From Bradyrhizobium jicamae (lineage in GTDB: Bacteria; Pseudomonadota; Alphaproteobacteria; Rhizobiales; Xanthobacteraceae), in NCBI RefSeq assembly GCF_018130215.1, contig NZ_JAFCKQ010000020.1, positions 60,421 through 124,420 of the forward strand: a DNA stretch of 64,000 nucleotides, given 5' to 3'. A model generated the notes under the pieces. The model saw only the letters and a program-made list of their open reading frames with translations, was not told the DNA's origin and did no database searches. Shown here in pieces: positions 43,918 to 54,876 of the stretch. How positions within the stretch are numbered: position 1 is the first letter of the stretch; each line of letters opens with the position of its first letter. A program made the translations under genes and the position numbers.

Positions 43918-45297
43918 ATGTCATCCGTGTTCGAGACCGCACCCGCCGCCACCGCGATCCCCATCACCTTCGTCACCAGGGTGACATGGGATGCGATCAG
44001 GGACGCGCTGCCGGCGCCGGCGCGCCAGTTCGCCGCAGCCAACGGATTTGCGGCCAAGCCCGGCAAATTCCTGACATTGCCGGCCGCGGACGGCAGCATC
44101 GCCGAGGTGCTGTTCGGCCTCGACGATCCTGGCCACAAGGCGCGCGATCCGTTCCGGCCGGGTGCCCTGCCCGGCCTGCTGCCACCAGGCGTCTACCGCT
44201 TTGCCAACGCACCGCATGACACGAGGCTTGCCGCGCTGGCCTTCGCGCTGGGCTGCTACCGCTACGGCCGCTACCGCAAGAACGAGACGCCCGACGTCCG
44301 CCTCGTGCCGCCTGACGGCATCGATGCCGCCGACATCATGCGAATGGCAGATGCGGCGGCGCTCGCGCGCGACCTCATCAATGCGCCTTCCAACGACATG
44401 GGCCCGGCCGAGCTTGCCGATGCCGCGCGCCAACTCGCGGTACGATTCGGTGCGACCTTCGGCTGCATCACCGGCGCCGACCTCGAACAGAATTTTCCGC
44501 TGATCCACGCCGTCGGCATGGCGTCGACGCGACCGCCGCGGCTGATCGATCTGACCTGGGGCGATCCGACCCATCCGAAGGTGACGCTGGTCGGCAAGGG
44601 CGTCTGCTTCGACACCGGCGGGCTCGATCTCAAGCCGTCGAGCGGCATGCTGATCATGAAGAAAGACATGGGGGGCGCCGCCAACGTGCTGGCGCTGGCA
44701 CAGATGGTGATGGACGCCAGGCTGAAAGTGCGGCTGCGCGTGCTGATCCCCGCGGTCGAGAATGCGGTGGCCGGCAATGCGTTCCGCCCGCTCGATATCT
44801 TCAGATCGCGCAAGGGCATCACCGTCGAGATCGGCAACACCGACGCCGAGGGACGGCTCGTGCTGGCGGATGCGCTGGCGCTGGCCGACGAGGAGAAGCC
44901 GGACCTGCTGGTCGATCTCGGCACCCTGACCGGCGCGGCGCGCGTGGCGCTGGGGCCGGATTTACCGCCCTTTTACACCAATGATGAGACGCTTGCCGCC
45001 GACGTCGCCGCCCATGCCAAGGGGGAGAACGATCCGTTGTGGCGGATGCCGCTATGGCCGGCCTATGATGCCTGGCTCGACTCCAAGACGGCCGACATCA
45101 CCAACGCGCCGTCGGGCGGGTTCGCGGGCTCGATCACCTGCGCGCTGTTCCTGCAACGCTTCGTCGAGCATGCCGGAAGCTGGCTGCATGTCGACATCTA
45201 TGGCTGGACGCCCACCGCACGGCCCGGCCGGCCCGAAGGCGGCGAGTGCCAGGCGGCACGCGCGATCTACCGATTGTTGAGCCAGCGCTATGCATGA
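43918..45297 (+). CDS. M17 leucyl aminopeptidase family protein
   Basis: A cytosolic two-metal aminopeptidase of 459 residues. Metal and catalytic segments are GKGVCFDTGGLDLKPSSGM, MKKDMGGAANVLALAQ and NTDAEGRLVLADAL, all normal for M17. It lies in the PepA-like branch of about 450 residues common in alphaproteobacteria, not the classical 500-residue form. The start ATG 43918 (MSSVFETAP) fits; the frame is open to 43807. Its stop overlaps the start of an NlpC/P60 peptidase gene by 8 bases, a coupling that suggests the two work on the same peptides. Confidence 0.93.
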   Translation: MSSVFETAPAATAIPITFVTRVTWDAIRDALPAPARQFAAANGFAAKPGKFLTLPAADGSIAEVLFGLDDPGHKARDPFRPGALPGLLPPGVYRFANAPHDTRLAALAFALGCYRYGRYRKNETPDVRLVPPDGIDAADIMRMADAAALARDLINAPSNDMGPAELADAARQLAVRFGATFGCITGADLEQNFPLIHAVGMASTRPPRLIDLTWGDPTHPKVTLVGKGVCFDTGGLDLKPSSGMLIMKKDMGGAANVLALAQMVMDARLKVRLRVLIPAVENAVAGNAFRPLDIFRSRKGITVEIGNTDAEGRLVLADALALADEEKPDLLVDLGTLTGAARVALGPDLPPFYTNDETLAADVAAHAKGENDPLWRMPLWPAYDAWLDSKTADITNAPSGGFAGSITCALFLQRFVEHAGSWLHVDIYGWTPTARPGRPEGGECQAARAIYRLLSQRYA

Positions 45298-46132
45298 CCC
45301 GCGCCTGACACCGGCCCGCGCTGACCTCGCCGCGCGGTATCTCGAGGGCAAGGTGACGGCCGCTCGCTTCGTCGACGGCGTCGAGTTCGAGATTTGCGAG
45401 GCCATCGCGCCGCTCCGCTCGGCGCCCGCCGCCGATGCCGAACTGTTGACGCAGGCGCTGAAGGGCGAGCGTGTCACGATCTACGACCGCAACGGCGAGG
45501 GTTGGGCCTGGGGCCAGCTCGCCTCCGACGGCTATGTCGGCTGGATGCCCGATGCCGCCTTGATGAGGGCCGGCGCCACACCGACCCACAAGGTAACGGC
45601 CCTGCGCACGTTCGCCTTCCCCGGACCGTCGATCAAGCTGCCGCCGGTCGATGCGCTGGCGATGGGCACGCAACTCGCCGTCGTCCGCGAGGACGGCGCC
45701 TTCGCGGTGACGAGCGAAGGCTGGTACCTGCCGCGCCCGCATCTCGCCCGATGCGACGCGACGGAGAAGGATTTCGTCGCGGTCGCCGAGCGGTTCGTCG
45801 GCACGCCCTATCTCTGGGGCGGCAAATCGAGCCTCGGCATCGATTGCTCCGGCCTGGTGCAGATCGCGCTGACGGCAGCCGGGACCGGCTGCCCGCGCGA
45901 CAGCGACATGCAGCAGGCCGGGCTCGGCCGGGAGTTGACGCCGACAGAGGCCAGGCACCCCGAGCGCGGCGACCTGATCTTCTGGAAGGGCCACGTCGCG
46001 ATCGTGCGTGACGCATCCACAATCGTGCACGCCAACGCCCATCACATGGCGACCGTGATCGAGCCCACGCAAGCCGCGATCGACAGGATCAAGGCCGCCG
46101 GCAGCGCCGTCGCGGCGATCAAGCGGCTTTAG
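45290..46132 (+). CDS. SH3-domain NlpC/P60 peptidase
   Basis: A 280-residue cysteine peptidase that likely cleaves the gamma-D-Glu-diaminopimelate bond in peptidoglycan stem peptides. Two SH3-like regions (about 35-150; WAWGQLASDGYVGWMPDAAL) precede the NlpC/P60 domain with Cys186 (IDCSGLVQ), His235 (GHVAIV) and a second His at 247-252 (IVHANAHH). There is no signal peptide, so it is probably cytoplasmic and acts on imported muropeptides. It is coupled to the M17 gene and convergent with the yej operon. Confidence 0.93.
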   Translation: MHDPRLTPARADLAARYLEGKVTAARFVDGVEFEICEAIAPLRSAPAADAELLTQALKGERVTIYDRNGEGWAWGQLASDGYVGWMPDAALMRAGATPTHKVTALRTFAFPGPSIKLPPVDALAMGTQLAVVREDGAFAVTSEGWYLPRPHLARCDATEKDFVAVAERFVGTPYLWGGKSSLGIDCSGLVQIALTAAGTGCPRDSDMQQAGLGRELTPTEARHPERGDLIFWKGHVAIVRDASTIVHANAHHMATVIEPTQAAIDRIKAAGSAVAAIKRL

Positions 46133-46145
46133 CCTGATGCTTCAG

Positions 46146-46172
46146 GATGGGTAGAGCGCAGCGAAACCCGTC
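46146..46172. repeat. Small palindrome between convergent genes
   Basis: GATGGGT (46146-46152) and ACCCGTC (46166-46172) form an imperfect stem. It resembles a short repeat I recall from many Bradyrhizobium intergenic regions. It may double as a weak terminator between the NlpC/P60 gene and yejF. Confidence 0.45.
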
Positions 46173-46181
46173 TTGCGGACG

Positions 46182-47807
<1,626 letters not shown>

Positions 47808-47810
47808 GCG

Positions 47811-48998
47811 TCAACCCTTCGAGAACGTCTTGCGCGGATCGAAGGCATCGCGCGCGGCTTCGCCGATGAAGATCAGGAGCGACAGCATGATCGCGACCGA
47901 GAAGAAGCCGGTGAGGCCGAGCCAGGGCGCCTGCACGTTGGCCTTGCCCTGCGACAGCAATTCGCCGAGCGACGGTGAGCCGGGCGGCAGGCCGAAGCCG
48001 AGGAAATCCAGCGCCGTCAAGGTCATCACCGATGACGACACGATGAAGGGCAGGAACGTCATGGTCGCAACCATCGCGTTCGGCAGCAGATGCCGCCACA
48101 TGATCACGGCGTTGGAGACGCCGAGCGCGCGGGCTGCCTGGATGTACTCGAAATTGCGCCCGCGCAGGAACTCGGCCCGCACCAGTCCGACCAGCGAGAC
48201 CCAGGAGAACAGCAGGAGGATGCCGAGCAGGATGAAGAAGCCCGGCGGCAGCACCGCGGAGATGATCAGGAGCAGGTAGAGCGAGGGGATCGCGGTCCAG
48301 ATCTCGATGAAGCGCTGGAAGCCAAGATCGATCCAGCCGCCGAAATAGCCCTGCACGCCGCCGGCGGCGACGCCGATGATCGAGGAGAAGATGGTCAGGG
48401 TCAGGCCGAACAGCACCGAGATGCGAAAGCCGTAGATCAGCCGCGCGACGACGTCGCGGCCCTGGTCGTCGGTGCCGAGCCAGTTGTATTCGAGGTCGCG
48501 GCAGCCCTTCAGGCCCTTCCGCTGCACCACGTCCTTGCACTCGGCCTCGGTCAGAAGCCAGGTCGGCTTCGAAGGCACCGGCGTCGGCGGATCGAGGTTG
48601 CGGCTGTTGTAGGAATAGCGGATCGGCGGCCAGATCATGCTGCCGCCCTTGGCGGCGATCTGCTTCTGCAAATAGGGATCGCGATAATCGGCCGCGGTCT
48701 CGAAGTCGCCGCCGAAGGTGGTCTCGGCATAGCTGAACAGCACCGGCCAGTAGAGATGGCCGTCATATTTGACGACCAGCGGCTTGTCGTTGGCGATGAC
48801 GTTGGCAAACAGCGACACCACGAACAGCACGATGAAGATCCAGAACGACCAATAGCCGCGGCGATTCGCCTTGAAGTTCTGCCAGCGCCGCCTGTTGAGC
48901 GGCGACGGCGAGAAGCCGTGGCGCGTGGCGGGCACGGCCTCGCCGAGCGGCGATTGCGTCGAGGTTTCGACCGGTTGCTGGGGCGCGAGCATCGTCAT
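47811..48998 (-). CDS. yejE: YejE-like peptide ABC transporter permease
   Basis: A 395-residue permease of the DppC/OppC type. After a cytoplasmic N-terminus and the first helix (YWSFWIFIVLFVVSLFANVI) there is a long periplasmic loop with four Cys (ECKDVVQRKGLKGCRDLEYN contains two), then five helices with the EAA-like loop ARALGVSNAVIMWRHLLPNA. The start ATG 48998 (MTMLAPQQPV) overlaps the yejB stop by one base. The frame is open a little further upstream (49040). Confidence 0.95.
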   Translation of the reverse strand: MTMLAPQQPVETSTQSPLGEAVPATRHGFSPSPLNRRRWQNFKANRRGYWSFWIFIVLFVVSLFANVIANDKPLVVKYDGHLYWPVLFSYAETTFGGDFETAADYRDPYLQKQIAAKGGSMIWPPIRYSYNSRNLDPPTPVPSKPTWLLTEAECKDVVQRKGLKGCRDLEYNWLGTDDQGRDVVARLIYGFRISVLFGLTLTIFSSIIGVAAGGVQGYFGGWIDLGFQRFIEIWTAIPSLYLLLIISAVLPPGFFILLGILLLFSWVSLVGLVRAEFLRGRNFEYIQAARALGVSNAVIMWRHLLPNAMVATMTFLPFIVSSSVMTLTALDFLGFGLPPGSPSLGELLSQGKANVQAPWLGLTGFFSVAIMLSLLIFIGEAARDAFDPRKTFSKG

Positions 48999-50107
48999 CA
49001 CACCTCCCGCGCTTCGAAATCGATCCGCGGATCGATCCACATATAGGTGAGGTCGGAGATCAGATTGACCACGAGTCCGACCAGCGAGAAGATGAACAGC
49101 GTGCCGAACACGACGGGATAATCACGGTTCAGAACGCTCTCGAAGCCGAGCAGGCCGAGCCCGTCCAGCGAGAAGATGGTCTCGATCAGCAGCGAGCCGG
49201 AGAAGAAGGCGTGGATGAACGCGCCCGGGAAGCCGGCGATCACGATCAGCATGGCGTTGCGGAAGACGTGGCCATACAATACCTGCCGCTCGCTGCAGCC
49301 CTTGGCGCGGGCCGTCATCACATATTGCTTGCGGATCTCGTCGAGGAACGAGTTCTTGGTCAGCAGCGTCATGGTTGCGAAGGCGCCGAGCGCCATCGAG
49401 ATGATCGGCAGCGTGATGTGCCAGAGATAATCCATTATCTTCCAGTACCAGGGGAACTGCGACCAGCCGTCGGAGGTCAGGCCGCGCAGCGGGAAGATGT
49501 TGAAGAACGAGCCGCCGGCGAACAGGATGATCAGGAGGATCGCGAACAGGAAGCCCGGAATGGCAAAGCCGATGATGATCACCGCCGAGGTCCAGGTATC
49601 GAAGCGCGAGCCGTCCTGCACGGCCTTGCGGATTCCGAGCGGGATCGAGATCAGATATGTCAGCAGCGTCATCCACAGCCCGAGCGAGATCGAGACCGGC
49701 AGCTTCTCCTTGATGAGCTGGATCACGCTGATGTCGCGGAAATAGCTCTTGCCGAAATCGAAGCGGGAGAAATTCCACACCATCAGCGCAAAGCGCTCCG
49801 GCGCCGGCTTGTCGAAGCCGAACTGCACCTCCAGCTTCTTGATGAAATCAGGGTCGAGCCCCTGCGCACCGCGATATTTCGAGTTGACCGCACCGGCCGA
49901 GGCCGCGCCCTGACCGCGCTGCGCAGCAAAATCTCCGCCGCCTCCCGACACCCGCGACGTGCCGCCGGTGTCGGCGCCGTTGATCTGCGCGATGACGCGC
50001 TCGACCGGACCGCCCGGGGCGAACTGCACCACCACGAAAGAGACGAACAGGATGCCGAGCAGCGTCGGCACCATCAGCAAAATGCGGCGGGCGATATAGG
50101 CGCTCAT
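48998..50107 (-). CDS. yejB: YejB-like peptide ABC transporter permease
   Basis: A 369-residue DppB/OppB-type permease. First helix RRILLMVPTLLGILFVSFVV, then a periplasmic insertion with a Gly/Ser-rich stretch (TGGTSRVSGGGGDFAAQRGQ), and the permease core with MTARAKGCSERQVLYGHVFR. The insertion (about residues 45-85) is typical of YejB. Stop and start overlap with yejE (TGATG). It follows the first solute-binding gene by three bases. Confidence 0.95.
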   Translation of the reverse strand: MSAYIARRILLMVPTLLGILFVSFVVVQFAPGGPVERVIAQINGADTGGTSRVSGGGGDFAAQRGQGAASAGAVNSKYRGAQGLDPDFIKKLEVQFGFDKPAPERFALMVWNFSRFDFGKSYFRDISVIQLIKEKLPVSISLGLWMTLLTYLISIPLGIRKAVQDGSRFDTWTSAVIIIGFAIPGFLFAILLIILFAGGSFFNIFPLRGLTSDGWSQFPWYWKIMDYLWHITLPIISMALGAFATMTLLTKNSFLDEIRKQYVMTARAKGCSERQVLYGHVFRNAMLIVIAGFPGAFIHAFFSGSLLIETIFSLDGLGLLGFESVLNRDYPVVFGTLFIFSLVGLVVNLISDLTYMWIDPRIDFEAREV

Positions 50108-50110
50108 CGG

Positions 50111-51982
50111 CTACTTCGCCTGTTCGAGCTTGGCGGCCTTGGCCGCGTCATACCACCAATTGTCAGGTGCTCCGGCGCCCGACGAATATTTCGCCAGCTT
50201 CTCCGGATGATCGAATTGATCCCAATAAGCGACCCGATGCTTGTTCGAGTACCATTGTGGGATCCAGTAACGGCCAGCGCGGAACACGCGATCGATGGCG
50301 CGGCAGGCAAAGGTCAGGTCTGCCCGTGTGTCGGCACCGATCGCCTTTTCTATCAAGGCGTCGATCGCGGGACTGGCTACACCCGCCAGGTTGTAGGAGC
50401 CCTTGGTGGCTGCGGCTTGCGAGGAGAAGTAGGGCCGCAGGCTATCACCCGGTGTTGCCGACATGCTGATGCGCTCGGTTGTCACCTCGAAGTCGAAAGC
50501 CTCGACCCGTGCACGATATTGAACGGCATCGATCAGTCGGATGCCGGCCTCGATCCCGAGCTGGCTGAGATTCTTGATGAGGGCGGCATGGTGCGGCTGG
50601 AATGTCTGCTCGTCGAGCAGGAATTCGATCGTAAAGCTGTCGCCGTCGGGTAATCGCCGCTTGCCATCCTTGACGACGCATCCCGCCTCGTTGAGCAGTT
50701 GCGTCGCTTTGCGCAGCAACGCCCGATCCTGTCCCGAGCCGTCCGACACCGGCGGCACGAAGGGTTCACCGAACACCTCTTCCGGAACCTGGCCGCGGAA
50801 CGGTTCGAGCAGCTTCAACTCCTCCGGTGAAGGCAGCCCGACCGCCACCATGTCCGAATTCTGGAACGGCGACACCGCGCGCGCATAGGCGTCGTACATG
50901 ATGGTCCTGTTGGTCCACTCGAAATCAAAGGCATAGATCACTGCCTCGCGCACGCGCGGATCTTTGAATTTCTTCAATCGCGTGTTGAAGAACCAGCCTT
51001 GGCCTCCCGTCGGCGTTTCATCCGGCAGCAACTCACGTTTGACCCGCCCGTCCTTGATGGCGGGGAAATCGTAGCGTGTCGCCCAGATTCGAGAAGTGAA
51101 TTCCTCGCGGAACAGGTAGCTCTTCCCGGTAAAGCCTTCGAACGCGACATCGCGATCTCGATAGAATTCATAGCGCACGGTATCGAAATTGTAGCTGCCG
51201 CGATTGACCGGCAAATCGGCAGCCCACCAATCCTTGACGCGGTCATATTCGACGAAACGGTTGGCCTCGAACTTGCCGACTTTATAGGGTCCGGAGCCAA
51301 CCGGAACGTCGAGCGTCGATTCTTCGAACGTGCGAGTGGCATAGTAGGCCCTGGAGAAGATCGGCAAGCCCGCAACATAAAGCGGCACGTCGCGCGCCCG
51401 ATTAGGCGCGAAGGTGACGATCACTGTCGCATCATCCGCCGCATCCGCCCTCACGAAGTCCCGCAACTGCACCACGATCAACGGGTGCCCCTTTTCCTTC
51501 AGGATATTGAAGGAAAAGGCAACGTCCTGCGCGGTCAGTTTCGAGCCATCATGGAAGCGCGCCTCGGGCCGTATCGTGAATCGGTAGGTGAGCTTGTCGG
51601 ACGAAATCGAAACCGATTTTGCCGCGAGTCCATACATCGCATCAGGCTCATCAGCCGCGCGCGCCATCAGGGAATCGAAGGTCATTTCCATGCCCTTCGC
51701 GCCTTCGCCCTTGAGGATGAACGCGTTGAACGAATTGAACGTAAAAAAGGATTGGTTGTAGGCGCGTGTCGACGGGATCGTCGAGAACACGCCGCCCTTC
51801 GGCGCCTTCGGATTGACGTAGTCGAACTGCTGGAAATCGGCGGGATATTTCAGGTCACCGAACACCGACATGCCGTGCATCTCGGTTCCGTTGTCGGCCG
51901 CCGCTGGCCGCGCACGAAATCCTGCAGCGCTCAACGCACCGATGCCAAGGCCGAGTGCGTGCCGACGGGTGAAGTGCGCCAT
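50111..51982 (-). CDS. YejA-like solute-binding protein, copy near yejB
   Basis: A family 5 (OppA-type) substrate-binding protein of 623 residues. The N-terminus has a twin-arginine-like signal, FTRRHALGLGIGALSAAGFR, ending before ADNGTEMHGMSVFGDLKYP. Conserved parts are FDYVNPKAPKGGVFSTIPST, RFTIRPEARFHDGSKLTAQD and GQGWFFNTRLKKFKDPRVRE. It binds peptides, or muropeptides by analogy with YejBEF systems. It is the second of two tandem paralogues, 15 bases after the first. Possible differences in ligand cannot be read from sequence. Confidence 0.92.
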   Translation of the reverse strand: MAHFTRRHALGLGIGALSAAGFRARPAAADNGTEMHGMSVFGDLKYPADFQQFDYVNPKAPKGGVFSTIPSTRAYNQSFFTFNSFNAFILKGEGAKGMEMTFDSLMARAADEPDAMYGLAAKSVSISSDKLTYRFTIRPEARFHDGSKLTAQDVAFSFNILKEKGHPLIVVQLRDFVRADAADDATVIVTFAPNRARDVPLYVAGLPIFSRAYYATRTFEESTLDVPVGSGPYKVGKFEANRFVEYDRVKDWWAADLPVNRGSYNFDTVRYEFYRDRDVAFEGFTGKSYLFREEFTSRIWATRYDFPAIKDGRVKRELLPDETPTGGQGWFFNTRLKKFKDPRVREAVIYAFDFEWTNRTIMYDAYARAVSPFQNSDMVAVGLPSPEELKLLEPFRGQVPEEVFGEPFVPPVSDGSGQDRALLRKATQLLNEAGCVVKDGKRRLPDGDSFTIEFLLDEQTFQPHHAALIKNLSQLGIEAGIRLIDAVQYRARVEAFDFEVTTERISMSATPGDSLRPYFSSQAAATKGSYNLAGVASPAIDALIEKAIGADTRADLTFACRAIDRVFRAGRYWIPQWYSNKHRVAYWDQFDHPEKLAKYSSGAGAPDNWWYDAAKAAKLEQAK

Positions 51983-51997
51983 GCGCGAATCCTGACC

Positions 51998-53902
51998 TTA
52001 TGAACGCTTGAGCTTGGCCGCCTTGTCGGCGTCGTACCACCAGAGATTGGGAAATCCCGCGACGCCGTATTTCGGCAGCGGGTCGGGATGGCCAAAGCGA
52101 TCCCAGTACACGTAACGCTGCTTGTCATAGTTGAAGTGGGGAACGCAGTAGAAGTTCCACAACAGCACGCGGTCCAGCGCCTTGGCGGCCGCTACCTGCT
52201 CGGCGCGGCTCTTGGCGAAGATGATGCGCTCGATGATGGCATCGACCGCCGGATTCCGGATGCCGGGCAGGTTGCTCGAGCCCGGCCGGTCGGCGGCCTG
52301 CGAACCGAAATTGTCGCGCTCTTCATTGCCCGGCGAGATCGACTGCGGCCAGACATTGGTCGTCATGTCGAAATCGAAGTCGCGTATCCGGTTCGTATAC
52401 TGCACGGTGTCGACCGCACGCAGATTGACCGTGATTCCGAGCCGCTCGAGACTCGGCTTGTAGAACAGTGATATCCGCTCCATGCCCGGATCGGCGCTGG
52501 CGCCGAGGATCTCGACGCTGAACGGCTGCCCCGACGGATCGACCAGCTTGCGATCGCGAACCTCGAACCCGGCCTCTTTCAGCAGCCGCGTCGCCTCGCG
52601 CAGATTGGCACGCACGTTCTCCGGCGTGCCGCCGATCGGATCCTTGTACGGCGTGGTGAAGACCTCCGCCGGTACCTTGTCGCGCACCGTTTCGAGGATC
52701 TCGAGCTCCTGCCCTTCCGGCAGGCCGGTCGCCATCAGATCCGGGATGCCGTCGAAATAGCTGGAGTCGCGATGATACTCGCCGCTCGACAGCGTGCGGT
52801 TCATCTCCTCGAAATCGAACGCATAATTGAAGGCGCGGCGCAGCCGGGCATCCGCAAATTTCGGGCGTCGCAGGTTGAACACCCAGCCCTGCATCCGCCC
52901 GACATTGCGTACCGGGAACAGCTCCTTGAGCAGCCGCCCCTCGCGTACAGCAGGGACGTCATAGGCGCTCGCCCACTCCTTGGCGCTGCGTTCGCCGTAC
53001 CAGTCGAACTGATCGGCTTTCAGCGCCTCGCGCCCTACCGTGTCGTCGCGGAAGTATTCGTAACGCAGCTCGTCGAAATTGTTCTGGCCGATCGCATTGG
53101 GGTTGTCCTTGCCCCAATGGTCCTTCACACGCTCCAGCACCAGCGATCGTCCGGCGACGAACTCCTTGATCTTGTAGGGTCCCGATCCGAGCGGCGGCTC
53201 CAGCGTGCTCGCGGTGACGTCCCGCTTCTTGCCCTGTGCATCCGTCCCCTCCCACCAATGCTTGGGCAGCACGATGAGCTGGCCGGTGATCAGCGGCAGT
53301 TCGCGGTTGCCCGGGCTGTCGTAGGTGAACTTGACGTCGCGCTCGCCGACCTTCTCGGCCTTCGCGATGTGCCGGTAATAGGTGCTGAACATCGGGCTGT
53401 TCGCCTTCAGCGCCTCGAAGGAGAAGATCACGTCCTCGGGCGTGATCGGCTTGCCGTCGTGCCAGCGTGCGCCGGGGCGCAGGCGAAAGATCGCATAGGA
53501 GAAATCGTCGGGAAACGCGGCGGCTTCCGCCAGCGTGCCGTAATAGGTGTCGGGTTCGTCGAGCGAGCTATCCATCAGCGATTCGTAGATGCGGGACACG
53601 CCCGCGGCGATCTGCCCCTTCAGGCCGGCGACAACCAGGTTGAAGCTGTCATAGGTCCCGAGCTGGAACTGGCGCGCGACGCCGCCCTTGGGCGCATCGG
53701 GATTGACGTAATCGAAGCGCTTGAAGTCGGCGGGATACTTGATCTCGCCGTAGGTGGAGAGGCCGTGCCGCCATTTCAGCCCGTTCGGGGCATCGTCTGC
53801 GAAGGCCGGCGTGATCGCCGACATGCCGGAGTTCAGTCCGAGCGCCGGTGCCATTGCGGCCAGGGCGCTGCCTTGAAGGAGATGTCGTCGGGTGATCGCC
53901 AA
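51998..53902 (-). CDS. YejA/YepA-like solute-binding protein, first gene of the operon
   Basis: A family 5 binding protein of 634 residues, paralogue of the next gene. A twin-arginine-like signal (ITRRHLLQGSALAAMAPALG) is followed by LSTYGEIKYPADFKRFDYVN and FRLRPGARWHDGKPITPEDV. I chose TTG 53902 because AGGAAG lies 8 bases before it and the signal peptide then starts correctly; the ATG at 53956 would add 18 non-signal residues. It is the first gene of an operon running through yejF. The ligand is likely a short peptide or a murein tripeptide/tetrapeptide; this is inferred from neighbours. Confidence 0.92.
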   Translation of the reverse strand: MAITRRHLLQGSALAAMAPALGLNSGMSAITPAFADDAPNGLKWRHGLSTYGEIKYPADFKRFDYVNPDAPKGGVARQFQLGTYDSFNLVVAGLKGQIAAGVSRIYESLMDSSLDEPDTYYGTLAEAAAFPDDFSYAIFRLRPGARWHDGKPITPEDVIFSFEALKANSPMFSTYYRHIAKAEKVGERDVKFTYDSPGNRELPLITGQLIVLPKHWWEGTDAQGKKRDVTASTLEPPLGSGPYKIKEFVAGRSLVLERVKDHWGKDNPNAIGQNNFDELRYEYFRDDTVGREALKADQFDWYGERSAKEWASAYDVPAVREGRLLKELFPVRNVGRMQGWVFNLRRPKFADARLRRAFNYAFDFEEMNRTLSSGEYHRDSSYFDGIPDLMATGLPEGQELEILETVRDKVPAEVFTTPYKDPIGGTPENVRANLREATRLLKEAGFEVRDRKLVDPSGQPFSVEILGASADPGMERISLFYKPSLERLGITVNLRAVDTVQYTNRIRDFDFDMTTNVWPQSISPGNEERDNFGSQAADRPGSSNLPGIRNPAVDAIIERIIFAKSRAEQVAAAKALDRVLLWNFYCVPHFNYDKQRYVYWDRFGHPDPLPKYGVAGFPNLWWYDADKAAKLKRS

Positions 53903-54063
53903 ATTCGATACTTCCTGCTTGCGGCCCCCGGTTACATGGGACCCAATATAAGGCAACGGTTCGACAAATTACGTTGCTTTTTCCTCATCATAATCGCCCG
54001 GGAACAATATCGGTGCGGCGAAACGTCCCGATAACAACCCCGCGAGAAGCACTATCCCATGCG

Positions 54064-54092
54064 AAAACGGCCAGGCATTGCCTGGCCGTTTT
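54064..54092. terminator. Bidirectional terminator downstream of cycM
   Basis: A perfect 14-base stem (54064-54077 with 54079-54092) whose arms begin and end with runs of A and T. It lies 24 bases past the cycM stop on the minus strand. Confidence 0.85.
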
Positions 54093-54115
54093 GTCCACCG
54101 ATGCAGAACAAGCCG

Positions 54116-54664
54116 TTACTTCGACGCGGTCGGAGTCGGCTCGGGATGGTCCGAATTCGAGTTCAGATAGGCGATGATGTCGGCGCGCTCGCTGTCCTTC
54201 GGCACGCCGGCGAAGCCCATCGCGGTGCCCGGGATAAAGCCCTTCGGGTTGGCGATGAACTTGTTGAGGTCGTCGAAGGTCCAGGTGCCGCCCTTCGCCT
54301 TCATCGCAGCCGAGAAGTTGAAGCCGCGGCCTTCGCCCCGGGGCTCGCCGACGATGCCAAAAAGGTTCGGACCGACGCGGTTGGGGCCGCCCTTCTCGAA
54401 GGTGTGGCAGGCCTGGCATTTCTTGGCGGCCGCAGCGCCCTTCTCGGCGGAGGCGGTCTGCAACAGCTTCTCGATCGGCTCCGACTTCGCCGCAGCGGCC
54501 TCGCCGCCACCGGCCGGGGCCGCCTCCTTCACCGCGATCTCGAAGCCGGGCTTCTCCGGCATCTTCGCGGAAAACACCGCGCCGGCGGTAAAGCTCGTCA
54601 CCAGGACAACGATGCAGGTGCCGAGGATCGCACCGATGATCTTGTTGAGTTCGAAGGAGTCCAT
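54116..54664 (-). CDS. cycM: Membrane-anchored cytochrome c, CycM type
   Basis: A 182-residue class I cytochrome c held by an uncleaved N-terminal helix (GAILGTCIVVLVTSFTAGAV). A Glu/Ala/Lys linker leads to one haem site CQACH at 83-87, with the axial Met in GTAMGFAGVP and ERADIIAYLNSNS at the end. CycM carries electrons from the bc1 complex to cytochrome aa3 oxidase in Bradyrhizobium. The start ATG 54664 (MDSFELNKIIGA) matches the family. It is divergent from kdsB, a linkage I remember from Bradyrhizobium relatives. Confidence 0.94.
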   Translation of the reverse strand: MDSFELNKIIGAILGTCIVVLVTSFTAGAVFSAKMPEKPGFEIAVKEAAPAGGGEAAAAKSEPIEKLLQTASAEKGAAAAKKCQACHTFEKGGPNRVGPNLFGIVGEPRGEGRGFNFSAAMKAKGGTWTFDDLNKFIANPKGFIPGTAMGFAGVPKDSERADIIAYLNSNSDHPEPTPTASK

Positions 54665-54876
54665 TTCGGTCAGGCTCCGGGCCTTGAATGTCGACTTCAG
54701 GCCGGGAATGCGGCCGCGGGAGAGACTTGAGAAGGGACCTGGGAATCGGCCTTGTCTCACCGCCCCCCAAGCAGGGTTTGAGATATCGGTTTGCCCGCAC
54801 TCTGGCAACCCGTATAAACGCGCCGAATTCCACCCACTCCCCATCAATTTCCGCCGGCCGGACGGGCCCCTGAACG

